Source: Synechococcus sp. PCC 6312 (GTDB lineage: Bacteria > Cyanobacteriota > Cyanobacteriia > Thermosynechococcales > Thermosynechococcaceae). Taken from it: a stretch of DNA of 64,000 nt. The stretch is taken from assembly GCF_000316685.1 (NCBI RefSeq), contig NC_019680.1, positions 3,295,407 through 3,359,406 on the forward strand, given 5' to 3'. Below the pieces are notes generated by a model that searched no databases, had not been told where the DNA came from, and worked only from the letters and a program-made list of their open reading frames with translations. Below are positions 38,730 to 47,281 of the stretch, in pieces (the first letter of the stretch is position 1; the number at the start of each line of letters is the position of its first letter). Made by a program: the position numbers and the translations under genes.

Positions 38730-39449
38730 CTACCAGTGTATGGCGGATCCTGCACGGTAAAGCCAAGGATGGGCCCACCAAAATAGGCCGATAAAAATCG
38801 CAACGCCAATATAGGCAAGTTTGAAAAATTCCTGGATGACCAATGTTTGCCGACCCTGAAAAATTGCCAGAAACGGAATAACAGAAGTACGCGCCTTAAT
38901 CGCTAAAAAGGCCGGCCCATAGCGGAGTTCAAGACGGCGATCCCCATGCCACACCCCAAAACAATGGTGGGCAATCAGGCCAAGGGAGGTAATCAAGGTA
39001 AACGAAGTTCCCAACCAAAGGGTATGGGCCAGACACCAAATAATTTGCCCCCAGAGTTGCGGATGGCGGGTAATGCGGATAATTCCAGTTTCATAGAGAT
39101 GGACTTGGGGTTTTTGGATGGCGGCAATTTCGAGGAGATTGAAGGTAGCTGGATAGAGAAATAGAAATGAGATGGCGGAAAGTAACCATACCAGGCCAGG
39201 TATCCCCGGTACATTTTGGAGTTGCCACAGTTGCACCCCGTCATAGCGATGGGCTAAGAAATAACCAATCATGGCCACGGCTAGGGTGAGACTGACTAAG
39301 GCAAAGCCGATCCGATAAAGTCTTGCGCCTACTTGCTTTTCAAGGGTCAGTCTTAATGCCGCCAGGCCACTGTGGGCAATGGCAAACATGAGTAGCCAAC
39401 CAACCATGATCCCCTGAGATGGGGCTAACCATGTATGCGTATAATCCAC
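38730..39449 (-). CDS. NnrU/Z-ISO family membrane protein
   Basis: The 239-aa product is an integral membrane protein with about six hydrophobic segments, of the NnrU family. Segments such as IIRITRHPQLWGQIIW and VWHGDRRLE match the family and carry the His residues used as heme ligands in plant Z-ISO, the 15-cis-zeta-carotene isomerase. In bacteria NnrU was tied to nitric oxide reduction, and cyanobacterial members may act on carotenoids or other lipids. Function here is not certain. Its stop is 32 bases from the thioredoxin-like start, so they are probably one transcript. Confidence 0.8.
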   Translation of the reverse strand: MDYTHTWLAPSQGIMVGWLLMFAIAHSGLAALRLTLEKQVGARLYRIGFALVSLTLAVAMIGYFLAHRYDGVQLWQLQNVPGIPGLVWLLSAISFLFLYPATFNLLEIAAIQKPQVHLYETGIIRITRHPQLWGQIIWCLAHTLWLGTSFTLITSLGLIAHHCFGVWHGDRRLELRYGPAFLAIKARTSVIPFLAIFQGRQTLVIQEFFKLAYIGVAIFIGLFWWAHPWLYRAGSAIHW

Positions 39450-39609
39450 AATTGAGTCCAGACCTGTCTATCAATAGGTGTTCTATGGCATCTTGGCAAA
39501 TTTTAGCGAGATTGTGATCCCAATTGCCCAATACAGAGATCACTGAACGGTGAGATTTGCGGCAAAAAGTTTGCTACCATTAAAATCCTGTGCCCTAAGC
39601 TTTTGATTT

Positions 39610-39694
39610 GGAGAGATGGCCGAGTGGTCGAAGGCGCAGCACTGGAAATGCTGTGTGGGGCAACTCACCGAGGGTTCGAATCCCTCTCTCTCCG
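39610..39694 (+). tRNA. tRNA-Ser (anticodon GGA)
   Basis: GGAGAGA at 39610-39616 pairs with TCTCTCC at 39687-39693, with discriminator G at 39694. The D-arm reads GGCCGAGTGG, the anticodon loop CTGGAAA gives anticodon GGA, a long variable arm (class II) follows, and the T-arm is GGGTTCGAATCCC. CCA is not encoded. It reads Ser UCC/UCU codons. An IS630 relic lies about 200 bases downstream. Confidence 0.95.
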
Positions 39695-39910
39695 TATTTT
39701 TTTATAGTTGTGTCTGCTGGAAGCCAGGATACCAGGCCTGATAGGACTCCCAGAAATTCTCCGTAGTAATATGGTTTCTCACAAGCGGATCGATTATCGA
39801 AGGCTCTCGCAAACAGATTTGAGGGTCAATCAGCACTCCTACAGATCGCTATCTAACATGACTCATTTAACCGATGATACTTTTTCAACCCAAACCAATT
39901 TAGCTTCTCT

Positions 39911-40267
39911 TTAGGTTTTTTTCTTATTGCGTCTGGCCTGGGTTCTACGGGTAATGTTGAGACGCTTGAGGGCACGACTCACATCCTGTTGGTTAAGATT
40001 ATCGCCCCACAACTTTGCCAGTTGCTCTTGAGTCTTATCACTATTTTTGAGAACAAAGTCCTTAAACTTACCAATATCTTTGATTTTGGGTTCTCGGCGT
40101 TGATGATGATAGGAACGCGGTGCAAAAGAACCCGTTTCCAGATATTGGTTAATCCATAGATCAAGAGTATTTCGGCTAATATTAAGAGTCTTACAGAGTT
40201 GAGCCTTGACTGCTCCATGAGCAACTGCTTCTATTGCTTTTTTTCGTAAATCAGCACTGTAAGCCAT
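39911..40267 (-). pseudogene. IS630-type transposase, N-terminal (helix-turn-helix) part only
   Basis: The frame from ATG 40267 gives about 118 residues of an IS630 OrfA-like HTH pair (YSADLRKKAIEAV, LCKTLNISRNTLDLWINQYL, then DVSRALKRLNI). It ends in a Lys-rich tail. In complete elements an OrfB with the DDE catalytic domain follows, usually by frameshift. Here nothing DDE-like follows down to the tRNA-Ser gene, so the element is 3'-truncated. The N-terminal part might still bind DNA. It is next to a tRNA, a common insertion hotspot. Confidence 0.8.
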
Positions 40268-40350
40268 CTCTACTCTGCTCATCTTGTTCTGTATTTTAGT
40301 AAATCATATTATGGTTCATTTATAAGTATGTAATGTCATCGTTCTAGGAC

Positions 40351-40375
40351 GTAGCCTAACGCAGACTGTTCTGAG
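40351..40375 (+). repeat. MITE-type repeat end, relic
   Basis: GTAGCCTAACGCAGACTGTT plus CTGAG matches the left end of the 104-bp repeat with about three changes. Its orientation points rightward, away from the IS630 relic, so it is not that element's own right end. Confidence 0.5.
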
Positions 40376-40495
40376 TGATCAAAACTTGAGCAACTCCAGC
40401 AGCAAAATACGTTTAAACTTGCACCCATCCAGTCCTAAATAGGTAACACCAACTCACTCCACAGGTGCAAGCCCATGCTTGGGTCTATGGATCGC

Positions 40496-41785
40496 TCAAA
40501 ATGGAGCAAAGACAACCAGGCCCTGGGGAATTGTTTTCATGGTCAATGGTGTTGTCCCCAGAATTTCACCATCAACGACAACTTTTTGCGGCGGATCGGT
40601 TTTAATTTCTAAGGTTTTACCCCGCAAGCCAATGATGTCATCTCGGTTAGGGGCAACTTTGCGAATGGCACTGCCAAACAATTCCAAGAGAGAGTTAAAT
40701 GCCTGGAGGCGATCGGCTGGAGCCACAATCGTAATGTCGAGCAGCCCATCATCCATAATGACATCTCCTGTACCATAGGCCAGCACTGACGTTACCGGAG
40801 CTGCATTCGCCACCGTAATTGCTGCTGCCGTAAATTCTGTCTTTTGTCCATCTACCACTAGCTCGGCTGTAAACGGGAACTGAGATTGAAATTGCTGCAC
40901 TCCCGCCCAGATATAAGCCAAACTGCCAAAGCGATCCTTCACTTCCCGATTTGCCCGCTCCACCGTTTCCGCCTCAAAGCCAATTCCTGTCAGTAAAATC
41001 ATGGTTTGTTTACAGGCAGAATCATCCACCCCCCTCACTTCACAGGCCGCAATATCAACGTGTCTGGTATGGCCCGCGATGATCACCTCACAGGCCGCAG
41101 GAATGGTTCCTGGTAAACCCAAAGCCGATCCAAAGGCATTAGCTGTACCGGTGGGAATCACCCCCAAAGGAATATCCGTCCCAACCAGCGCATGGGCAAC
41201 GGCGGAAATAGTTCCATCCCCCCCTGCGGCTAGAATTGTATCCATTTCTGACCCTAGCGCTTGCTTCACAAGACTTTCAGTACTAGTAGTAGGAGTTGTG
41301 GTTAAAACTGTGAGATGAAAGTAGGGTTTCAGCAGGCTCCGGATCTGAGAGAGAGTTTGGCGGGCATCCCCTTGGCCAGCCACCGGATTAAAAATCAAAC
41401 AAGCATGGGGGTAACGGGCCGCCTTGGTTAGGATGGCCCAGGCGGTGGCGGAATTGAGGGCAAGGGGGACATCATAGCGGGCACAATAGCGAATCACTAA
41501 GTCCATTTCCCCGGACTGTCCAGGCCAATAGTCACCCCACCAGAAAACAGCCGTTATTTCCTTGGCGAGAATCTTAGCAGTAATGAGGACTTCTGCCCCC
41601 TGTCCCATCTCTGGGATAAACTCAATTTCAGGGCGGGCGTGGAGGATATCCGGCAGCAAAACCTCTAAATCTTGGGGAATGAGGAGGCGAAATCGTTTTA
41701 AGAAAGCGGCATGGGCCTGAAAAAATTGGGCCAGTTCATGACGGCCACTGAGATCACAACCAAAAGCAAGGGTTGGCTGTGGCAT
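40496..41785 (-). CDS. Methylglyoxal-synthase-like domain fused to diacylglycerol-kinase-type lipid kinase
   Basis: The 429-aa product has two parts. Residues 1-125 form a methylglyoxal-synthase-like fold. Residues 127-429 are a YegS/DagK-type lipid kinase with NPVAGQG at 133-139, GGDGT at 188-192 (nucleotide loop), then IPTGTANAFGSAL and VVVDGEIL. The MGS part lacks the catalytic Asp of the GGDQQ motif (it reads EMGQGAE) and the catalytic His of the VPHDPD motif (WPGQSGEMD), so it is probably a non-catalytic ligand-sensing module. The kinase may phosphorylate diacylglycerol or another lipid. It starts one base after the stop of the preceding small gene, so both form one unit. Confidence 0.88.
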   Translation of the reverse strand: MPQPTLAFGCDLSGRHELAQFFQAHAAFLKRFRLLIPQDLEVLLPDILHARPEIEFIPEMGQGAEVLITAKILAKEITAVFWWGDYWPGQSGEMDLVIRYCARYDVPLALNSATAWAILTKAARYPHACLIFNPVAGQGDARQTLSQIRSLLKPYFHLTVLTTTPTTSTESLVKQALGSEMDTILAAGGDGTISAVAHALVGTDIPLGVIPTGTANAFGSALGLPGTIPAACEVIIAGHTRHVDIAACEVRGVDDSACKQTMILLTGIGFEAETVERANREVKDRFGSLAYIWAGVQQFQSQFPFTAELVVDGQKTEFTAAAITVANAAPVTSVLAYGTGDVIMDDGLLDITIVAPADRLQAFNSLLELFGSAIRKVAPNRDDIIGLRGKTLEIKTDPPQKVVVDGEILGTTPLTMKTIPQGLVVFAPF

Positions 41786-41786
41786 A

Positions 41787-42089
41787 TCACCAGCGGGGTG
41801 GGTTTAATTCATCAGGGTAAAGATCGTCATCTTCATCAGCAAAATCCTCTTCTTCCTCTTCCAGAACAGGCTGCATCAGAAAGGCCCGCTCGGCTTCTTG
41901 ATAGGTGAGCCATTTACCGGGTTCCCACAAAAAGGTCGGGGGATTTAAAAATCGTCCAAAGTACCAGGGGGGGGAAGTTGGTTGCGTAATCTCAGCCTGA
42001 ACTCGGATCGGGGCAATGGGTCCATAGGGGTCGTCTCGTTCAATTTCAAGCCAGACTTTTTGGCCAATTAGGTCTTGGGGAGAGAACAT
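41787..42089 (-). CDS. Conserved cyanobacterial hypothetical protein (100 aa)
   Basis: I do not recognise a family. The product starts FSPQDLIGQKVWLEIERDD, a small beta-rich domain, has an aromatic segment WYFGRFLNPPTFLWEPGKW, and ends in a highly acidic tail (EEEEEDFADEDDDLY). It is soluble, with no membrane segment. The stop is one base before the start of the lipid-kinase fusion gene, so they are co-transcribed and may act together. The acidic tail suggests binding to a basic partner. No function can be given. Confidence 0.7.
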   Translation of the reverse strand: MFSPQDLIGQKVWLEIERDDPYGPIAPIRVQAEITQPTSPPWYFGRFLNPPTFLWEPGKWLTYQEAERAFLMQPVLEEEEEDFADEDDDLYPDELNPPRW

Positions 42090-42249
42090 GGTGTCGCTTT
42101 CACCTCTGGAATCACACAGGAGGAATAAACCCTCTCATACTCTTAATTTACGTCTTGCCTCTTACCTCAATGAAGGAAGATTTCTATTTGTTAACGTCAA
42201 GCTTAACTTAAATTCATAACAAATGGGCATGACCCTGTTATCAGGCCTG

Positions 42250-43164
42250 CTATTGAACGATAGAAGGGATGCTCAATGTCGGGGGAACAAGGGAATGATG
42301 GGATTTAGGGGAGGTATGAAGCCGAATTAAGCGGGCTAAGGTTCCTTTCAGTTGGGTTCGGGGAATAATGGCATCCACAAACCCGGCCTGGAGCAAATAT
42401 TCTGCGGTTTGAAAGTCATCGGGTAGTTTTTCCCGCAACGTTTGTTCAATGACCCGTCGCCCTGCAAAGCCAATAGTGGCCTTGGGTTCAGCCAGAATAA
42501 TATCGCCGAGCATGGCGAAGCTAGCTGTGACTCCGCCGGTTGTGGGGTGGGTTAAGACGGGTATATAGAGTAACCGAGATTCTCGATGCCGTTCTAGGGC
42601 TGCGGAGGTTTTAGCCATTTGCACCAGGCTCAACATCCCCTCTTGCATCCGCGCCCCACCAGACGCGCAAACAATGATCACAGGCCGGTTGTCGCCGGTA
42701 GCACGTTCAATCAAGCGGGTAATTTTCTCCCCGACTACGGATCCCATGCTGCCGCCCATGAAGCGGAAATCCATCACCCCTAGGGCAACAAGTTCACCTT
42801 CAATTTTCCCTAACCCCGTTTGCACCGCATCTTTTAAACCCGTCTTGGCCTGGTATTCCTTGAGGCGATCTTGGTAGGGTTTGCGGTCTTTGAATTGGAG
42901 CGGGTCACAACTGACTAACTGTTCATCCAGGGTTGTCCAAGTGCCGGGATCAATTAACTGACGAATTCGCTCATCACTAGTAACGCGGTTATGGTGGTGA
43001 CATTCAGGGCAGACCATTTGATTAGCCCGTAAATCCTTGGTGTAAGTCATCACCCCACAGGCCGGGCATTTACTCCAGAGACCATCGGCGATTTCCCGTT
43101 CTTGTTGGGTGGCGGGTAAGGGGGCATCTTTCTTGCGGTTGGCAAACCAATCAAAAAGTGACAT
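42250..43164 (-). CDS. accD: Acetyl-CoA carboxylase carboxyltransferase subunit beta
   Basis: AccD forms the carboxyltransferase with AccA, moving the carboxyl group from biotin to acetyl-CoA to make malonyl-CoA for fatty-acid synthesis. The 304-aa product has an N-terminal Cys4 zinc ribbon (CPAC near residue 34, CPECH about 19 residues later) and the crotonase fold. Oxyanion-stabilising segments [12 protein letters not shown] and [11 protein letters not shown] are present. Length is normal. The biotin carrier accB is at 50728. It is 160 bases upstream of the two-gene lipid-kinase unit on the same strand. Confidence 0.96.
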   Translation of the reverse strand: MSLFDWFANRKKDAPLPATQQEREIADGLWSKCPACGVMTYTKDLRANQMVCPECHHHNRVTSDERIRQLIDPGTWTTLDEQLVSCDPLQFKDRKPYQDRLKEYQAKTGLKDAVQTGLGKIEGELVALGVMDFRFMGGSMGSVVGEKITRLIERATGDNRPVIIVCASGGARMQEGMLSLVQMAKTSAALERHRESRLLYIPVLTHPTTGGVTASFAMLGDIILAEPKATIGFAGRRVIEQTLREKLPDDFQTAEYLLQAGFVDAIIPRTQLKGTLARLIRLHTSPKSHHSLVPPTLSIPSIVQ

Positions 43165-43957
43165 ATCTGAAGGGGAGTTCTCCGTAAAAGCAGAAAAGTT
43201 TCTTTCTTAATCTTGACCCGGCCAGTTATCTACATAGGGTTAATTATTCCTATTGATAGACATAACTTACATCTGGATTCCTTAACTAAGCATTAAGCAA
43301 AAGATAGTTTTTTAAGTTTTACTTATCATCTCACTTTGTTGCGAAATTGCAATATTTTATCCACAAAAGCGAGTCAACCTGAGAAAACTCTTAAGAAACA
43401 TAACCAGGCCAGGACGCTCCCAATCCCCTGATTTATGATGAAGTAACGACTCTGTTTGCCAGATTTAGACCTCACGCCCTCCTGACGACCATGACCCATT
43501 CTGCCTTCCGCCCCTTGCGACTGCGCTTTCCCCTCTGGCGTTATCTCAACCAACCCCTTGGGCTACCAGGCACATTTCTAAACCCCCATCGCTTTTGGCA
43601 GTTTTATCAATATTCCCACTTGGAGCGATGTTGGCGGCAGGATTGTCCTTCCTTTGGGGATACCTCGGAACATCATTGAGATTCCTGGTCTTGACCGAGT
43701 TCTCCCGCAGCCATTCATGCATTTCCGGAGCATCTCTGAGCCGTTGGGGGCCTTGACGAACTCCCAGGTTGAGGAAGTCGGCAGGATGAGAATGGATCCA
43801 TCCATAACCATAAATCTTGTATAATTGGAAATTATTGAACGCTATTCCGACCGAGATTAAGGAATTTTGACAATCCTTGATTTGGGGAATAACCGGACAG
43901 GGCAATCCTGGCAATGCCCCTCCGTCTGCCCACACTATCGCAATTTCTTATTGTTCT
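43165..43957. other. Non-coding region between accD and sir
   Basis: Apart from the uncertain small frame at 43491-43679 I see no gene in these 793 bases. The part before 43440 is AT-rich and should hold the accD promoter on the minus strand and possibly the sir promoter. No clear CysR- or NtcA-type operator stood out. Confidence 0.35.
43491..43679 (+). CDS. Possible small protein (62 aa)
   Basis: A 62-codon frame runs from ATG 43491. Its composition (many Arg, Phe, Trp, Leu: PLRLRFPLWRYLNQPLG, then FWQFYQYSHLERCWRQ) is unlike random translation, and I have a vague memory of similar short cyanobacterial proteins. The overlapping minus-strand frame (43546-43935) looks like its shadow. It has no clear ribosome-binding site. 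I give it about even odds of being a real gene. Confidence 0.4.
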   Translation: MTHSAFRPLRLRFPLWRYLNQPLGLPGTFLNPHRFWQFYQYSHLERCWRQDCPSFGDTSEHH

Positions 43958-45871
43958 ATGGCTCCATCCCCTCTGACTGACCTTAAGCCCTACAAACCCT
44001 CTAAAGTTGAAACCCTCAAGGAACGGAGTAATCACCTCCGCGAGCCTGTGGCCAGCGAACTCCTCCAGGATACGACCCACTTTAGTGAAGATGCGATCCA
44101 AATCCTTAAGTTTCATGGCTCCTATCAGCAGGACAATCGCGACAACCGGGTGAAGGGTCAGGAAAAAGACTATTCGTTTATGCTGCGAACACGGAGTCCA
44201 GCGGGCTATATTCCCCCCCAGTTATATTTAACCTTGGATCGGCTGGCGGATGAATACGGCAACAGCACCATTCGGGCCACCACCCGCCAAGGCTTTCAAC
44301 TCCACGGCATTCTCAAACGTAACTTAAAAGCCACCATTGCCGCCATTGTCAAAAGCATGGGTTCAACCTTAGGGGCCTGCGGTGATTTGAATCGGAATGT
44401 GATGGCCCCGCCCGCCCCTTTTACGAATCGTCCCGAGTACCAACTCGCTTACGACTATGCCCATCGAATTGCTGATTTACTCACCCCGCAAACGGGAGCC
44501 TATTACGAAATTTGGTTGGATGGGGAAAAGGTAATCTCCGCTGAAGAAGCCCCAGAAGTGAAAGCAGCCCGGCAGAGAAATGGCAACGGCACTCTGATGC
44601 ATGATGATGAAGAGCCGATCTATGGCACTCAGTATATGCCCCGGAAGTTTAAGGTGGCTGTGACCGTGCCGGGGGATAACTCGATTGATCTGTTTTCCCA
44701 AGACTTGACGCTGGTGGTGATCACCGATGCTCGGGGGAAGCTCAAGGGCTTTAATATTTACGCCGGTGGGGGGCTGGGGCGCACCCATAACAAGGAAGAA
44801 ACCTTTGCTCGCGCCGCTGATCCCATTGGCTATGTGGACGGAGCCGATGTGTATGATGTGGTCAAAGCAATTGTGGCCACCCAACGGGACTATGGGGATC
44901 GGCAAACTCGGCGACATGCACGGCTGAAATATTTGATCCACGACTGGGGTGTGGCTAAGTTCAAAGCCAAGGTGGAGGAGTATTTTGCTAAACCGCTACA
45001 ACCACTTTATGAGCTACCGCCGTTTCAGTATGAGGACTTTTTAGGCTGGCAGGAGCAGGGAGATGGGCGGTATTTCTATGGGCTGTCCATTGCTAATGGC
45101 CGGATTTGGGATCGTCAAGGGTTTCGCTTAAAAACGGCGTTGCAGAAAATCGTGACACACTACGACTTACCGATGCGGGTGACTCCTCACCAAAATGTGA
45201 TTCTCTCTGACATTGAGCCGCAAGATCGAGTAGCGATCCAGGCCCTTCTAGATGATCATGGGATTTCCCGCTTAGAAACCATTGATCCTCTCGAACGCTA
45301 TGCCATGGCCTGTCCGGCTCTACCCACCTGTGGCTTGGCCATTACAGAATCGGAACGGGCTATTCCCACTGTTTTGGAGCGGATTCGGGTCGTCATGGAT
45401 CGAGTGGGTCTAAAGCAAGAACATTTTGTGATTCGGATGACGGGTTGCCCCAATGGCTGTGCCCGACCCTACTTAGCGGAATTGGGATTTGTGGGCATTA
45501 CCCCAGAAACCTATCAACTCTGGTTGGCAGGCTGCCCCAATCAAACCCGTTTAGCCCAAACCTTCATTGAGAAATTACCCATTGCGGAACTGGAAGTCAC
45601 CATAGAACCATTGTTGGTCTTCTATAAAAAATCCCGGTTAACTAAGCCCGGCCTGGAGAGTTTTGGAGATTTTTGCCATCGAGTGGGATTTGAGGCATTA
45701 CGGGAGTTTATGGCGACCTATCAACCCCTCTCCCACAAAGGGCGGCGGTATCGGGTGGATGTGCGAGATGACCAGTATCAACAATTGAAGGATTTAGCCA
45801 GTCAAGACAATAAATCTATTGCTGCCGTTACCCGGGAGGCCATTGCTGCCTACTTGAGTCATCATGCCTAG
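43958..45871 (+). CDS. sir: Ferredoxin-dependent sulfite reductase with a RHH-like C-terminal tail
   Basis: This siroheme and [4Fe-4S] enzyme reduces sulfite to sulfide with ferredoxin electrons. The 637-aa product has both sulfite/nitrite reductase half-domains. The siroheme/cluster cysteines sit in [10 protein letters not shown] and [10 protein letters not shown]. The start is ATG 43958; upstream codons lack family similarity. The last 45 residues ([20 protein letters not shown] onward to [12 protein letters not shown]) read like a ribbon-helix-helix DNA-binding motif and are not part of the catalytic fold. Plant plastid sulfite reductase compacts nucleoid DNA, so a DNA-binding tail would be in keeping, but that is inference. 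Confidence 0.93.
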   Translation: MAPSPLTDLKPYKPSKVETLKERSNHLREPVASELLQDTTHFSEDAIQILKFHGSYQQDNRDNRVKGQEKDYSFMLRTRSPAGYIPPQLYLTLDRLADEYGNSTIRATTRQGFQLHGILKRNLKATIAAIVKSMGSTLGACGDLNRNVMAPPAPFTNRPEYQLAYDYAHRIADLLTPQTGAYYEIWLDGEKVISAEEAPEVKAARQRNGNGTLMHDDEEPIYGTQYMPRKFKVAVTVPGDNSIDLFSQDLTLVVITDARGKLKGFNIYAGGGLGRTHNKEETFARAADPIGYVDGADVYDVVKAIVATQRDYGDRQTRRHARLKYLIHDWGVAKFKAKVEEYFAKPLQPLYELPPFQYEDFLGWQEQGDGRYFYGLSIANGRIWDRQGFRLKTALQKIVTHYDLPMRVTPHQNVILSDIEPQDRVAIQALLDDHGISRLETIDPLERYAMACPALPTCGLAITESERAIPTVLERIRVVMDRVGLKQEHFVIRMTGCPNGCARPYLAELGFVGITPETYQLWLAGCPNQTRLAQTFIEKLPIAELEVTIEPLLVFYKKSRLTKPGLESFGDFCHRVGFEALREFMATYQPLSHKGRRYRVDVRDDQYQQLKDLASQDNKSIAAVTREAIAAYLSHHA

Positions 45872-45891
45872 ATTCAGGTGACGGGGTAAAA

Positions 45892-46545
45892 ATGGCAAGA
45901 CCAACCTATATTTATTTACACGGCTTTGCCTCTGGGCCGAGGTCTGTCAAGGCGGTGTTTTTCCGGGAAAAGCTTGAGACTCTGGGGGTTCCTCTGCTCA
46001 TTCCTGACTTAAACCAGCCGGATTTTAGCCAACTGACTTTAACTCGCAATATTATCGCAGTCTCAAGGCTCTTACCTCCCTTCCCTCAACCCGCAGTGTT
46101 AATCGGCTCAAGTTTTGGCGGACTCACAGCGGCCTGGGTAGCACAGCACAATTCACAGATAGAACAGTTGGTTTTACTCGCACCGGCCTTTGAATTCAGC
46201 CAGGCCTGGCTCCCCCGTTTAGGCGAGCAATTATCCCAATGGCAAACCCAAGGCTATCTGGAGGTGGAGCATTACGCTGATGGCCAACGCCGGCCCCTGA
46301 ACTATCACTTTGTTGAGGATCTCCAGGCCTATGATGAATCTCAGTTAACCCGCCCTGTCCCAACCCTCATTTTTCACGGAGAGGGGGATGAGGTGATTCC
46401 AGTTTCAGCAAGTCAACGCTATGGACAAAGTCGGGCCTGGGTTGAGTTACAGGTACTTAGGGGAGACCATAGCTTAACCGAGAACTGTGAGGATATTTGG
46501 CAAACCTTACTGACTAAAAATATTGTGACGGCAACACAGCCCTAA
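45892..46545 (+). CDS. YqiA/YcfP-type alpha/beta hydrolase (esterase)
   Basis: The 217-aa product belongs to the YqiA esterase group. It starts PTYIYLHGFASGPRSVKAVF, has the nucleophile elbow GSSFGG (Ser near 73), an FHGEGDEVIP acid region, and the late GDHSLTENC histidine. Members hydrolyse short acyl esters in vitro, with natural substrates unknown. It follows sir by 20 bases and is probably co-transcribed with it. No lid domain or signal peptide is present, so it is cytosolic. Confidence 0.85.
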   Translation: MARPTYIYLHGFASGPRSVKAVFFREKLETLGVPLLIPDLNQPDFSQLTLTRNIIAVSRLLPPFPQPAVLIGSSFGGLTAAWVAQHNSQIEQLVLLAPAFEFSQAWLPRLGEQLSQWQTQGYLEVEHYADGQRRPLNYHFVEDLQAYDESQLTRPVPTLIFHGEGDEVIPVSASQRYGQSRAWVELQVLRGDHSLTENCEDIWQTLLTKNIVTATQP

Positions 46546-46584
46546 ATTACAATTACTTATAGGAAAATGACTAAAAATCTGCCC

Positions 46585-47163
46585 CTAGGCTTTGAGCGGA
46601 CGCACGGCCTGGCGAGAAAATCCATGTTCTTTGAGTTCCTGCTGGAGCTTAATGGCATTTTCAACCCGATCCACAAACATCACCCCGGTTAAGTGATCAA
46701 TTTCATGGAGAATTGCCCGTGCCAAGAGCTCGGTCGCATAAAGCACTTGGGGCCGACCCAGTTCATCTTTGTAAGCGACTTCGATCATAACTGGGCGTTT
46801 AACATCTAAATAAACTCCCGGAATACTCAAGCACCCTTCCTCGGCTACTTCTACCTCTTCGCTAACCCCTTTAATGACGGGATTAATCAAAATTAAGGGT
46901 GGATTGGCGGCTTCATCGGGATTAATGTCCACAACAATCAACTGTTTATTAATCCCAACCTGGGGGGCTGCCAGGCCAATGCCAGAGGAGCTATACATGG
47001 TTTGGAGCATTTTCCGGGCCAATTGGCGCGTGTCTTCATTAACCTGGGTAATCCGCTTTGAGCCTTGCCTTAGTACCTTGTCTCCTAAGAAGTGGAGTTC
47101 AAAGGGAGGATTTTTAAGTTTGGTCTTTTCAACTTGGACGGGGGAAGTGGTTAGGCTGGCCAT
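46585..47163 (-). CDS. def: Peptide deformylase
   Basis: This metalloenzyme removes the formyl group from the N-terminal methionine of new proteins. The 192-aa product has all three motifs: GIGLAAPQVG (motif 1), EEGCLSIPG (motif 2, Cys metal ligand) and HEIDHLTG (motif 3, two His ligands and catalytic Glu). Length is normal for type 1B. It is transcribed away from the GT4 gene at 47282 and toward the YqiA-like gene. It is probably essential. Confidence 0.97.
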   Translation of the reverse strand: MASLTTSPVQVEKTKLKNPPFELHFLGDKVLRQGSKRITQVNEDTRQLARKMLQTMYSSSGIGLAAPQVGINKQLIVVDINPDEAANPPLILINPVIKGVSEEVEVAEEGCLSIPGVYLDVKRPVMIEVAYKDELGRPQVLYATELLARAILHEIDHLTGVMFVDRVENAIKLQQELKEHGFSRQAVRPLKA

Positions 47164-47281
47164 GAAAAATTATGAAGACTATTTGAGAACGTTTAATATA
47201 ATTCTATTCTACGGTTTCTAGCAATGTGCCGGGCCTGGATGTTCCGGTTGCTCCTATTCCTTAACTAGGCATTTTTTCCAT

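Noticed and set aside
39708-39914. 68-aa frame between tRNA-Ser and the IS630 relic
   Set aside because: No motif, unconvincing composition and no ribosome-binding site; it lies in insertion-prone DNA.
43546-43935. 129-aa minus-strand open frame before sir
   Set aside because: Composition looks non-coding, it overlaps the more protein-like plus-strand frame and no ribosome-binding site or motif supports it.
44477-44941. 154-aa minus-strand frame inside sir
   Set aside because: Antisense to the conserved sulfite reductase core, with no recognisable motif.
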